Assembly: GCA_037962975.1 (NCBI GenBank)
Contig: CM075676.1
Span: forward strand, 93,628,001 to 93,692,000
From: Clitoria ternatea
Taxonomy: Eukaryota; Streptophyta; Magnoliopsida; Fabales; Fabaceae
DNA: 64,000 nucleotides
Direction of reading: 5' to 3'
In this document: positions 11,690-24,300 of the stretch, piece after piece
Position numbering within the stretch: position 1 is the first letter of the stretch
Layout of the letters: each line of letters opens with the position of its first letter
Program-made: the position numbers and the translations under genes
The notes under the pieces: model-generated
The model's input: only the letters and a program-made list of their open reading frames with translations
Told to the model about the DNA's origin: nothing
The model's database searches: none

Positions 11690-13978
11690 AGTTCTGCTTC
11701 TTTCCCACTTAATCCTGCCCAAAAAGGATGTAATCTTGCTAATTTTAAGTAGGGTAACAATTGTTTGCTGAATCAAAATCCCATTCACCACTGGCTAGTG
11801 AATTGTGACTTGTACAATTTTATCTGTAATTGTTAGCGATTCAATTTTAATTGGGCGTCTTTGGGTGACCCTCACATCGAATGGTACATTTAAATATAAA
11901 GCCACCTGAGTAATCCAAAGCTCGGAACTGGGTAGTCAAGACAGAAACACGCTCAATTGACTATTATTATGATTGATTTATATTCTGAAAACAACATGGC
12001 AAACAGAACTCAACGTGAGCGAATTTTACTTGCAGTTAACACACAAGAAACAACCCATTTGAAGCAACATTTTTTTTGGTCCAACATTTGAAGCACCATT
12101 TAATCAGGGTGAAGGATACCCTAGTGATGATTAATCCCAACCACAAAGGATATAAAGCCGGTTGGACACTTCATATAATTTTTCTTCATATATTTTTCTT
12201 GAATATAAGCAAAACTCTCTTTTCCCAATATCACTAAATGTTTTTATATTTAATATATCTATACTGGAAATATTTTGACAACAACTAATTCTTTATATAA
12301 AAAATGGGAATAATAATATTTTAGTGTCAGGTTTATTGTGTTTACTCTGTTTCTTTTTTTTTTTGGTAAAAGTTTACTCTGTTTCTTGAGAAAGTCAACT
12401 AAACAAATGTCATGAATTGCGAACTTGGCCAGAGCCAGAACGGTTTTTTCCAGTTGATGTCCCAGACACACTATATTAAAAATACAGGTGATCATGATAG
12501 AAGACCAAACTGAAACAAAGTAAAAACAAACCGAAACTTCATTTGAAGACCAAACTTGTTACATCGCTTTCCTCCTGGCAAGCATAATCTATGATTCAAC
12601 CTTAACACACTAGTATCCAGCAATGATGTGTGTGATTGAATTTTCTAGTTGAGTTGCTGTTTAGCTTTCCCCCGTTTGAGGCTCCTCGAAAACAAATGCC
12701 CCTCAAGTCCAATACAAGAAAGCTTGTCAATAGGAAAGTATTGGGATTCTCATTTGGGAAATAAACAAAAAGGGGATTGTTATAGAGACTGTCTGAAAAA
12801 ATTTGTATTCATTGTCACAGAGACAGTCCTATAGAGGAGAGACGAGATGCAAGTTTTATATTATGTAATGCTGACAAGGACAAGTTTGAGGATCTTATGA
12901 TCCGTCAAAGTGAGTTCAGGCAAAATAACGTCTGTCCCTTCCTTTTTCAGTTCTAACAATCATACCACAGGATATGACAAATAGTCAGTAGCAAGGCATC
13001 TTAAGCTAAAGCTGGACAAGACGAGATTATAATTCTTAAAACTTGAATAGATCTATGGATAATCTAATTCATTTCTTCCAATTATCCCATATCCCTCTAC
13101 CATTAAAAGAATTATTTCACATACAATGGCAATAACATTCAAGTGAGCTCATAATTGAATGCTCCGCAGCCTTTCGATGGGAAATCAATGCTTTAATCAT
13201 AGAACTTAATAGAAACTCACGCAACACCAAACTTGTTCCCCCTTTTAAAATCTAATACAGACATGTACGTGACCCATATATGTATGTGTGCTTGCATTGA
13301 AATAAGGTGTTTTGGTTGTTCAGAGTAATGCTCAAAGAAGCTTTTGTTTTATTAGTTATAGGAATAATATTACATACATCACAGAATGTAAAAGGTTCAA
13401 CATGAAAACATTCTACATACACTGGTTATTCGAACTGCTTGGTCACCAACCAAACTATATACAAATAACATTGTACATTGAAAACAGAAAAAGGTGAGAA
13501 GGGTTAATCCCTAAACAAGTACTGCACCTTCGTTTGAATTCCCATTGTCATGCATTGTCTTCTATGCAAGTTACTTGATCTTTAAATAGCTTATTTCTTC
13601 CCCTCTGTTGCAACCCTGAAAATTAAACACAATTTGAGCCGAGCTGTATACTATTACATGGATGTGCAAAAAAGTTCAAATCTAAAGACAATGCTGTAAG
13701 CCTGCAATGACATCATGCAAGATTCTGTAGAACAAAATAATATAATTGCCATTATGAGTAAACCCTCGTGATAGTCCCCTAGGTTGTAAGTGTCGATCAT
13801 TTTAGTCCCTAACTTTATAAATCATTACTTTAACTCTTAAATTTGTATAACAATGTTAATTTTAGTCATTTTTTTATACAAAACATGAATACACAACAAA
13901 GTAGAAAAGAACTAAAATAAGCCACTCTTTGCAAAGTTGAAGACTAACATGAATATTTTAGAAAGTCATAGATTAAAA
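11690..13978. other. Intergenic DNA downstream of the clathrin assembly gene
   Basis: The first few hundred bases probably hold the 3' untranslated region and poly(A) site of the clathrin assembly gene. The remainder shows no exon series with conserved protein similarity on either strand. Around 13770-13870 there is 'tttagtccct'-type text often seen next to plant DNA transposons, but no borders could be fixed. Confidence 0.45.
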
Positions 13979-14442
13979 TAAGGATAAATTACATTCACAT
14001 CTTCTAAAGTTTAACAAAATTTCACTCCATACCCCCCTTTTTTCCAACCCTACACAAACACCCCTGAATTCACATAAAAGCATAACACCATCACCACCAA
14101 CCCTACCTATAAAAATTTACCTCCCCTGAGTTTTTATGCAATCACATCTTTTTTAGGTTTGATTTGATCCCTATTTGTACTTGAGTTAGATACTACCAGA
14201 ATGGACAGTAAAACTCTCTTATTGAAATTTAATGCAATTGAATTCATAAGCACGTAAACTCAATGAAACCATATATTACATTAGAACAACAGAACATTGT
14301 CAGTTAATTTATGTGTTTAATGGTTCTTATGCAATTATATACGTGAAGGGGAGTCAAAGTAATGTAACGAAAGAAAGAAAGCATATCAAGTAGTATAGTT
14401 TCATTAATCTCAAGGGGTGTGAGTGTAACTTGTCCTTCAAAA
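13979..14442. mobile_element. Long-TIR non-autonomous DNA element (Mutator-like style)
   Basis: The left end (AAGGATAAATTACATTCACA) is similar to the reverse complement of the right end (AAGGACAAGTTACACTCACA), and similarity goes on, more weakly, for about 45 bases. Long imperfect terminal inverted repeats of this kind are typical of plant MULE-derived elements. The 460-bp interior has no transposase. I could not find a clean 9-bp target duplication, so the superfamily call is inference. Confidence 0.5.
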
Positions 14443-15153
14443 AATGCGATACTTACAATATCAGAGGCTAAATGAGAGGTTTATTCCAGCAACAAAACAT
14501 GCCTCTCTTTCGTTTTAGATAAATTCAGTTCCCCAGACAAGAAAGTAGGAACCAATATTAATTAAACCACCACCAACAATTGGAACTTAACAATAATATG
14601 CTAAGGGCACTAGTTAAAATCATCACTACTATAATCCCATCCTGATTTCTAACTCATTCAACACAATTTCTTATTAAAACTTTTTACTCTCAATTCCCTC
14701 CTTAAACAGTGCACAAGGAAACCGGTTATATATTAGGACCCTAGTAATAATAACAGTTTTATTTTTTTAACTTCTACAAATTAACATAAGATAAGAAATC
14801 AAAAAAATTTAAAAATTTCATTTAAAATTAAAATTAATTTAGCATGATTACCAAGACAAATCCATCACAATCTTCAATGAAAACAGATATGACCATTTGA
14901 TTTCTGTTTTCATTTCTTGTTTTCGGTCTTAACTACACAGTCATCATGTTGTTTCTGAATTCAAAAATTTGTAAAAATAAAGATAAAAACATAAAATGAA
15001 ATTAGAAGTCAGGAAAAAGTTATTTACAACAAATTTTTAAAACATTAATAATGAGAGATAAATTAAGTTAAATACCGAATGGAGTATCATAATAGCATTT
15101 TGACATTGCATTGAAGAAAAACAAAGAAACGCGTGCACTGATTACCCTGAGGA
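14443..15153. other. AT-rich intergenic DNA, 3' side of the small minus-strand gene
   Basis: No coding feature is visible. The part nearest 15153 should hold the 3' untranslated region of the small gene on the minus strand. A weak palindrome around 14890-15020 resembles the MITE family seen in several introns here but is too degraded to call. Confidence 0.4.
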
Positions 15154-15684
15154 TCATCCTTCGTCATCTTCGGAGAGAGCTAGGTTTTCAGGAAGTGTAA
15201 GAAGCTTGAGTTGCACAGTAACCTCGATGCCTCGTCGACGGGAAGAATCAGAATGTGGAGAACTGTTGTGTAACTCTGAGGAGAGAAGAACATAACCGTA
15301 AATACATAAATTAGAATCGAAAATTGAAATGAATAATAGAAGAGGACCTTGTTCAATGAGGAGTTTGTGAAAGAAGAGTTTGTGAAGTAAAGGGGAGGGA
15401 GGTGGTGGGACCCAGAAGGAGGAACCGGGGAGGAAAGGAAGCCAATCGGGTGTGGCCTTCTTCACCGTAATACGGTGGATGTGGTCTTCCAACAACTCCA
15501 CACCGTCGATCTCCATCCATTTCGATGCTTCCGAAGATCGGTGGCGATGGCAAACCACGCGCTTCGACGGTTGGGAAGCGTGACGGAGTAGCGTGTTGCT
15601 GTTGGAGATCAACCTTGCCATCATCGTCACGAACGATGCCACAAACAAGATAGAAGATGCACAACAAACAATTCTACATTCCAT
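15154..15684 (-). CDS. Small conserved plant protein of unknown function
   Basis: The frame is open from an ATG at 15684 to a stop at 15154 (176 aa if unspliced). A 72-bp GT-AG intron is likely at 15347-15276. Removing it joins KLLIEQ to ELHNSSPHSD and gives 152 aa (exons 15684-15348 and 15275-15154). The core WMEIDGVELLEDHIHRITVK followed by ATPDWLPFLPGSSFWVPP resembles a family of small plant proteins that I know only as uncharacterised. The tail is acidic (LSEDDEG), also as in that family. The N-terminus (MMARLISNSNTLLRHASQ) is rich in Ser, Arg and hydrophobic residues and could be an organelle-targeting peptide. The intron has no in-frame stop, so retention would only insert 24 residues. 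Real gene: fairly sure. Splicing and start: moderate. Confidence 0.65.
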   Translation of the reverse strand: MECRIVCCASSILFVASFVTMMARLISNSNTLLRHASQPSKRVVCHRHRSSEASKWMEIDGVELLEDHIHRITVKKATPDWLPFLPGSSFWVPPPPSPLLHKLFFHKLLIEQGPLLLFISIFDSNLCIYGYVLLSSELHNSSPHSDSSRRRGIEVTVQLKLLTLPENLALSEDDEG

Positions 15685-16411
15685 AATTTAATTACGATTT
15701 TCTTTGATGTTTTCAAAATAGAAAATAAAATGTCTAAATGGTCGGATTAAGTCAATCGTGTTTAACTCGTGATGAAATGTTAAATTAATAGTAATAAAAT
15801 ATTAATTAATTGGTTTATAGTTCATTCAATTTAGGTTGTTTCTTATATAATATTTTTAAAATTAGACTGGTTATTAAGAGTGAAAATATTAATTCGTTAA
15901 ACTAGTAATTAAACTATAGTTGAATTAATAGTAATAAAAAATTGATCATAATCAATCACCTAACCGGTTTAGTCAAACCAATTGATTTGGTAATAACCAT
16001 GAGTTTTTTCATATTTTTTTCTTATCGATAACATGCAACTTACTCCCTTTATTTCTTTACACAAGAAACATATGACCAAATCAAGACCAGAGAGAATGAT
16101 CAGAAACAATCATATTAACTAATGATGTCATCAGTTCAATGTTTTATTTCAAAATTACCCATGACATTAAATAAATAAAATAACCGAACATGAATAAATA
16201 AGTGTATCGTTAACATAAATCTTACACTAAATGAATGGTGTACAAGACATTTAATAATTAATGCATTTGAAAAGTTTCTTATGTTTCTTATATGGGTTTC
16301 CCTAACTTCTGCAACTTTACCCAGATTAAGAGATAAAAAGACATATTATTTTTGTCCTTTTACTTAATTCATGGTATGATATTAAGAAAGTTAATAAATT
16401 TAGTTAAAAAT
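15685..16411. other. AT-rich intergenic DNA
   Basis: It includes the upstream region of the small minus-strand gene. I see no further gene and no clear element border before the repeat that starts at 16412. Confidence 0.4.
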
Positions 16412-18357
16412 TGATGATTCGGAGAACAAACTTAGAAGAGGTTGAATAAGTCTGTTCACTTTTTCAAACCAAAAAGTGATATTCAAGCGCAACAGCGTTT
16501 TGCACAACGGACCAGACTTTTGCTTATACGGAGAGCGTGATACTTTGATTGAACGAGTGTAATTTTACCATACTTTTACTATCACGTATATCAATAATAA
16601 TGCACCAGACTTTTAATAGTAAAGAGTAAAGAGTAAAAAGAAAGAGACAATACACAAGCATTTTATACTGGTTCACCTCTAACCCGGAGACTACATCCAG
16701 TACCTTCAAATATGAAGGATTTCCGCTATGTAAAAATCATTTACATTAGATGTTAAGTATTATTGACTTCAGTCACTCCTGGTTTAAGCACAGTCTGTGC
16801 TTCAACACACCAGACCCCTCTAGATTCCTATGAGTATTATTTTGTAGCACCCACTCCTAGGTCAGACCTAAGTATTCTTTCACAAGTTACTCCTGACTCA
16901 AACCCCGAGTATTCTTTCAAAAGCCTCTCCAGGCCAACAGTGTTTCCCACACTAAGAGAGTCTAGCAACACATTAGACCTGTACTACCACAGGATTGGAA
17001 GAATTATTGTATTTTGAATGAATAAGTCTTCTAACTTAGTTGAGCTAAGTGATCAACTACATGAGTAGGTTAGTAAAGAAAAACAAGGACTTATTCATTC
17101 ATTAGACTCAGTACCTATGTAATATGAAACAAGAATACGAGAGGTATTGAGCCTTAAAGCATGACCAGAGATGATATGCTCTTCATAAAGCAAAGAGATA
17201 TGAGTTGGTGGCATATCTCTAGTTGCTATGACTTCTTGGAGAGAAGACATACACATAGCAAGCTTTCTTTTTTTTTTATGATAATTTTTCTTGGTCTGAT
17301 TTCTTCTCCTTGAGCAGATTGCCATTTCATTATTTTCCTTAGGCTGTTATATATGGACGTCTGGTGCTCGTCCATACTTTCTCTTTTCATTCACATTTTT
17401 TCTTAATGTGTTTAGCCCTTTTTTCTTTTCTTTAACAAGCTTTCCCACTTTCTCTATTTTTCATTTTTGTGTTCCCTGAAACTTTTTTTGCTCTTGCTCA
17501 AGTGTGTTCCTGCTCACTTGCTCACCTTTCTTTTGAAGGGATTGATTCAATTTATAGACGATTTTTCCAAGGATCCTGTGGAGAGGGTAACTGGTATATG
17601 TCCGTTGGGAGATGATATATTCAAAGAGAAGGATGTTGCACAATGGATCGCTAGATTTCTTTTTTCAGAGAGAGAAACGTTTTGAGCACATAATTGTAGA
17701 AGGCCTTGAGATATGTGCGAGCATAGACAAGGTAGACATAGCATAAGTTTCATAAAGGAGGGAGCTTTTATTTAGAGAATCTCTGAATCTATAAGGCACG
17801 AGTGAAAGACTTAATGCTGTTAGAGTGGAGTGTAGATTGCCTTGCTTTGTCATTCTTCTTTTCGTGGGTCTTTGCTTAAACGTGCTTACGGGGATGTTTT
17901 CTGATCATTGAGATTCTTTGAGCCAGACTTGTGTAGGAACTTCCTTTTAAAGAGGATTCTAGATTCGATGATTCATAAGATGTTGATGATGAGGCAATTT
18001 TAAAGCACGAGTTATTCAGATGCCTTTGCTAGGTCTGGGAGCTTTTATGTGAAGGACAAGATCTGATGATCAGACTTTGCGGTATGAGATAAACTTTTCT
18101 GAGCTAGGTCTGGTAAGTATTTAGATGCAAAGGTCTTTTTCTTTGAGGACGAATTCCTAGACTTCAAGACTTATTTTGGATCAAAAGGGTTTATGTTGAG
18201 ACTAGACTTTCAAAGATTCTTTTGACACACGTACTCCCCCTATCTTTTGTAACACAATCCTTATATTTTCCTGAAACACTTAAACTCACATATTAAATAA
18301 TAACATGATATGACTTTATTTGAATTAGAATACGCAATGTTAGTTATCAACAAATCT
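16412..18357. repeat. LTR-like long repeat, copy A
   Basis: This block shares its start (TGATGATTCGGAGAACAAAC), its end (GTTATCAACAAATCTT) and many internal phrases in the same order with copy B at 18644-20330. Shared phrases include 'ggttgaataagtctgttcac', 'ttcacttctaacc', 'ctacatccagtaccttca', 'cccactcctgg' and 'ggccaacagtgtttccca'. The ends begin TG and can be read as finishing CA (…CAACA), as in LTRs. No gag or pol is present and no primer-binding site follows. It is best read as one of two diverged LTR-type or other long non-coding repeat copies in direct orientation. Confidence 0.6.
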
Positions 18358-18643
18358 TTAAGAGAATTTCGAGTTTTCTTGACTCTAAAAAAGTCATTAA
18401 CTTTGTTTAGAATGAGGGGTAATTTTCCAAGATTACATTTAAAATCATTGGAAATGTCATTTTTTCTCTTTCCATCCATTCTCTCCATTATAGTTAATGA
18501 CTTATTCCATATGTAAAAACAATGTTAATAAGGAGATTTGTGTCATCCAATTATAACAAGAGAGGTATATATTTTAAGTAATATAATTCATTTATTGTCT
18601 TTTAAACTCTAATAAGAGTTACTCATTTAATAGAGGTATTTTA

Positions 18644-20330
18644 TGATGGTTCGGAGAACAAACTTAGAAGGGTGGTTGAATAAGTCTGTTCACTTTTTCA
18701 AACCAAAAAATGATATTAAAATGAAAGCGTAATTTACACAATAGAGCAGACTTTTGTGAGTCAGTAAAGGTACGTGAGAGAGCAACAGACTCTTGTAAGA
18801 GATAGGGAGAGAAACAACACACAAGAGATTTTATACTAGTTCACTTCTAACCGAGAAGCTACATCCAGTACCTTCAGACCTGAAGGGTTTTTCCATTATG
18901 TAAAATATTTCTTTTATATAATTATCCCAGACCGAGACCTTGAGTATTATTGAATCCAGTCACTCATTGAATATTATTGGCACCAACCACTCTTGACTTA
19001 TTGAGTATTCTTTTGTAGCACCCACTCCTGGGACAGACTCAAGTATTCTTTCACAATCAACTCCTGGCTTAAACCCAAGTATTCTTTTTAAAGCCTCTTC
19101 AGGCCAACAGTGTTTCCCAACAGGTCTACCAGACCCGTGCTAAAGAATTAATACAATCAAAATAAGCCTTTTGACTTAGCTAAGCTAACGGATAACCTGA
19201 TAAATAGGTTTGTGAAGAAAGAGAATGACTTATTTTCGAATAGGACCTAGTACATGTACAAGATGAGAAATAGACCTTAAATGTACTAAGCCTGAAATCT
19301 TGATCAGAAATTATGTGCCCACAAAAGGTGCTGAGATGAGTGAAACATATTTCTAACTTGGATTGCTAGTGCTTCTGAAATGGCAATATTCCTTGGTCTT
19401 GAATCTTCTTGAGTTGAGCGGATTGTCATTTCTTTTTTTTCTTGGGCTTTTGTTTACAAACGTCTGAAGCTTGTTTGTATTTTTCTTTTTCTTGTTCACA
19501 CTACTTTTCATGTGATTTGCCCATCTCTATTTTCCTTTTTTTCTCTTACAAGCTCTCTCTCTTTCTCTTTCTCTTTCTCTTTCTTTTATCTCATACTCTC
19601 AGTGTTTCTTATTCTTCCTCTCTTTTTCTTCTCTTCATTCTTCTTCTCGATACTAAATGGAGAGGATGATTCTATATATAAGATTTCTTGTTAAGCCCAG
19701 AGAGAGAAAATAACTATTAAGTGACCGTTGAGAGATGATACAACCATTGAGAGGATTGTTGCACAAAGAACAAAAGCTTTCTAGTCAGAGAGAGACGTTT
19801 TGAACAAGTAATATAGGTTAGAGAGCTTTGAGACTTGTGTAATCATAGGCAGAGTAGAAGTAGCATAAGCTTTCACTTAATAGGAAGGCTTTTATTAAGA
19901 GGTCCTTCAAATGCATGAGGCACAAATGAAAAGTTGATGTTTTTAGGATGAATCGAGGTCTGCGTTGCTTAGTCAGTCTTCTCATTGATCTTCTTTATAT
20001 CCTGATCCAGACCACTAATATTCTTCACACCAGTTTTGTACAGGGACGACCTTCGAAAGTGATTCAGGGTGTTTAGTAGAAGACTCTTCCATATTTTTGA
20101 GGCTTGCAGTATGGCTTGACGAGTTTGGGTCTGGTACGAGTCCAGATGAGCTTTTTATGTTGAAGAGTATTCCCAGATCTTGTTTTCTTCTTTATTTTGT
20201 CTCACCAGACTTGTGTTGTGCAAAAGCTCCCCTTTGTTTTATAGTTCATACTTTGTATTCTGAAACACTATCAAACGTTAACAAATTATGACTTAAATTA
20301 GAATACTTAATGTTGGTTATTAACAAATCT
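18644..20330. repeat. LTR-like long repeat, copy B
   Basis: Direct-orientation partner of copy A, starting TGATGGTTCGGAGAACAAAC and ending TTATTAACAAATCTT. It is about 260 bp shorter and contains a low-complexity CT tract around 19553-19600. Only 286 bp of AT-rich DNA separates the copies, far too little for a retrotransposon interior. They may be two solo insertions, the outer parts of an element that lost its centre, or a tandem duplication. No coding potential was found in either copy. Confidence 0.6.
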
Positions 20331-21330
20331 TAAGATTTCTTCAGAAGTTTTTTTGGTTTTAACATTTTTGTTTAAAAATAATTAATAATATTAAAATTTG
20401 AGAGAGAATCTTATATTAAAAGACATTTTTTTTTCAAAAGGGTTATATATTTAGGGCAAAGGTAGTAGAAAGTTTTCATTCAAAAATATCATTAATACTC
20501 ACTCACACTAATTTTAGACAATCCCCATACAAATTTTAATAAAGTAATTCTATTTTTGATTTTTTATCATGTGTAAGATTACACATGTTAAATAAACTCT
20601 TCTTATATTTATAAAGAAAGAAAAACTTCTTTTATCTCTTATAAAAAGAAATAAAGGAGAAATACTTTAACAAGTAACTTGTTACTTTTACAAAACAATT
20701 TTTTGAGTCCGGTTTATCTTCAGGGGTTATGTACACTGGTTATAAACAATCCCTTTGAGTGGATGTTTATGGTTGGTGAATGGATTGGAGATGATGCGCC
20801 TATGATCGGAGGGGACCTTCAGCGTGTGCCTGATATAGGAGAAGAGTTGGTGGATAAAAAGGTTTTTATTTATTTGTGACAGTTAAATATTGTCAGAAAT
20901 ACAAACATTAACCATCACAAACCACTTTTTAAATTTTTAATTTTTTTAATACCAGTGATAATTTTTATTTTTTTCCTGATCCAATGGATATTTTACGCCA
21001 CATGTCTTCCAAATATAACAGAAATGACCGATCGGGACAAACTTATAAAACATAAGGTTGCATGAAATTAAGCAAATATATATCATAAAGATGAATGAAA
21101 CGTCATAGGATTTCATTGTATGGTAACCCGGATGTTTGTATTTACATATTCATCTCTCAGAACATTACATATCAATATCAATCTCTCAGAACACTTCAAA
21201 ACTCTAATTAATGTTCATGTAAAGAAGAAACATGAGCTATGGAAGTGAATCTGAAGACACTCATCTTATTGTCACTAAAGAATCATAATTACAAAATATA
21301 TATACAGGTCAATGTGATGTAGAACATTTG
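20331..21330. other. Intergenic DNA with one exon-like fragment
   Basis: Between about 20723 and 20863 an open stretch flanked by TTCAG and GT-like ends reads GLCTLVINNPFEWMFMVGEW, then continues open for another 27 codons to LVDKK. Its composition is much less AT-rich than the surroundings. I do not recognise the protein, and no companion exons were found, so it may be a captured or relic exon. The part next to 21331 should include the 3' untranslated region of the TBC gene. Confidence 0.35.
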
Positions 21331-24300
21331 TCACATCTCAGACAAAAGATTACTAATTTTTCGCAGCTCCTTCAGAGCTAACATGGCTGTAACCTGCCCT
21401 TTACCAACCAAAACATTTTTAGACAGGTTATCCAATGATGCTCCCTGCCCACATTCTTGTTGGAAAGCAGACTCAATCACCTGCCACAAAATAAATAAAC
21501 AAATACTACTTCTTAGGATAACATGTCTCAAACATCAGGCTTGGGGTGATGGGGTCTACACGCAAAACAAAGTGTGTTCGCCCCTCAAATTGTATAGTTT
21601 GCATGTGTTGTGTTTGGTTTGAAAAAATATTGTTTTTATTTTCTGTGTTTTACTTTTAATTACAAAATCATGATTTTATTTTCTATTTTCAAGAGTTTGT
21701 ATAGAAAATAGATAAAAAGTTATTTGCAATATTTCTCACAAACTTTTAAAAACAGAAACAAAGTGATAGTTTGGGAAATTAAAAACGAATAGCAAAACAT
21801 GTTTTCTCAAGCTAAACAACCCCATTTGAGAGTGACAATCAGAAGGAATTTCTACCTGAATATGCTCAAGCATAGACTGCCCAATATTCTTCAAACTGCA
21901 CATATCATTCTGTCCTACAGAGTCCCCTCTGCAACTAACTAAACTACAATGTCCATCAGCTGTAGAAGAGGGTATTGTGAAACTTTGATTGTTATAGTTG
22001 TTGGCAGGTCTTACAGCCTCGGAAACACCTTCCTTGTCAGACATGTACTCGCTATTATTCCTTCCAAACCTCCAAAGCCACTGCAGTTTATTCAGTTTTT
22101 TCTCCTTGTAATGTGTAGCCGAAATCCCTGTGGAATTATTATTGCATCCTGATGTCTGATATGCGTTCCCAGGATGATCAGAGATTCGACTAGGTGAATA
22201 AATGGAACTACTATTTGAGGTATCATTGATTTCATCAAGGGACAAATTAGACCCAACGCTACTTTTCTGTGAGTAAATTTCATGATCATTGGCCTCATTA
22301 GGAGGACTGGCAGTGCAAGAAATAATAGGTGAATTTCCCTCACTGCTGGTGTTTTGACTTGGGCATCCATGCTCAGGAGAGTAGTTGTTGCTGCCTTCAG
22401 ATAAATCGTCTCGTTGATCCTCTTCAACCACTGCAGAAAGATTATCATTTTGAAATAAGATTTCATGACAGCGTGGTTCTTCTGTGTCTTCCTCAAACCC
22501 AAGTTCCTTGGAGAGATCTTCTATCAAGTTGCGTCTAACAGATGCCTTAGATTCCTTTTTAACACTCTTAATCTTCGATGAGGAAGGGTTGGAGTCTGCT
22601 CTTTTCAAACTGAACTTTACCTTTTCTGTCCATCCTTTCTTCCGAGTCGGAACTTGTTTTCCTGCTTCATCTTGCTTGAGTTCTTGAGCCCTGTGGACAA
22701 CTCTCCACTTTTCTTCCCAGTAGCTATCAGGTAACAAATTCAGAGGAGTTTTTGGTGAAATTGATTCAGATGAAAGGGTGTGAGTTCTTGCAACAGCTGA
22801 TTTACCCTTGTAACGATACTCTGCAAATGAAGGTGTTGAGGATGAAACATCAGAACTTAATGCAAGAGCCTGCAAGGATCTAGCCTTCTCTATTAGTTTT
22901 TGAATGTCAGTGTTCTCAGGGAAGTTCAATAATCTCTGGAGACATCTTGTAGGATTTTCAGTTGCAAGTAATGAAGATCTTAAATTAAGTATCATTGCCA
23001 CAGCCATAGCAGAGATAAATGCTCCACGAGCCGAATGAAAGATCCTAAATCCAGAGTCTGTGTTATCCTCAGCATGTTTTTCCAATTTACTATTATCTGA
23101 TACAAAGATCTCATCCCAGATTACCAAGAGGTTGCCAAGTGGAAATTCCCGTCCAAACAAAACTCGCAACCAACGCAGAGCAAAGTACTGTGGTTCAATC
23201 CCAAGATCAACAAGATGGCTGTGCAGAGATGAATCCACATGAGACAATAAATGATACAGTGCAGCAGAGGTTTCAATGACGGGAGGCAAGCCAGTGTGGG
23301 ACCCAGGTGCAGGGGAATAAGAGAAGAAATCGGCCATTGCAACTGAACCGTGAGCCCCATTCATTAAAGCATCAAACATACAATAGGCATCATGTTCAAT
23401 GAATTTCTCAGATAAAACAATGCCCAGTTCACCTTCAGCCCCATAAGCATCACTTAACAATATAATGGTCTTTATCTTAGGATCAAGCTCATCAAGACTC
23501 TTGATTTTCATTGCATTTCCATTCGAGTCAAACTCATCCTCCAACGAGTCTGAAGATTTTCTAAGATCAAACCTGTAAGAAAGATCATTCTCTTGACAAA
23601 GGAGGTCATCAAATCTGTCTGTGAATTGATCTTCGTAAAGCTTACGAACTTCTGAAAGATGCTCTACATCAATTTGGAGAACATAAAGCACTGGAGCAAG
23701 TAATTCATGCATACCTGTGAAAAAAAAATGAATGAAAGCAGCCTATTAATGTCAGTTTGGCTATTTGCACAACATATACAACAAAAGTAAAACAAATTGT
23801 ATGGTAACATGGGAGTCAAACTAAAGGAATTTTTAGTTAGGCTTATATATGGTGTGTCCATGGGCAGAGTTGGGCACACAATAAGAAATCAAAATAGAAA
23901 GTATTAATTATTCGAAAAACATAAAAGTCATCCAAAAGATGCCCAATGTTGTTAGCCCAGAGAACCTGGGATTGGCTATGATTCTATGAACAATAGTATA
24001 AAACATGCCTTCTTGTGATTGGTGCAGTAAAGCTTCCATTCAATTAGATGCCCTAATTATACAAGGTTGGAAGGGAACACAACACACCCATGATACACAA
24101 GAAAGCTTACTTGAACTAAAGACAAGTGTCCTATAACCAGTTCCTCATATGAGTTGGAAAGAAAAAATCACTTAAATCCAACATGTTGTCAGCAAATGTA
24201 GCTTGCCAGAGCAATTTACCTTGTCTATAGCCACACTCAGGGTGTCTGAGACACCATAGTAATAAAATTCGTCTCAATATCCCTTGGCATCCTGGCGTCT

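Noticed and set aside
21736..21855. In-frame extension of TBC exon 4 past 21856
   Set aside because: It runs through a CAG/GTAGAA donor into a MITE. Splicing to 21480 keeps the phase and gives a conserved-looking C-terminal helix.
22092..22538. Frames of 67-136 codons on both strands inside the TBC gene
   Set aside because: They lie in other frames of the large TBC exon 23714-21856, which has clear family similarity.
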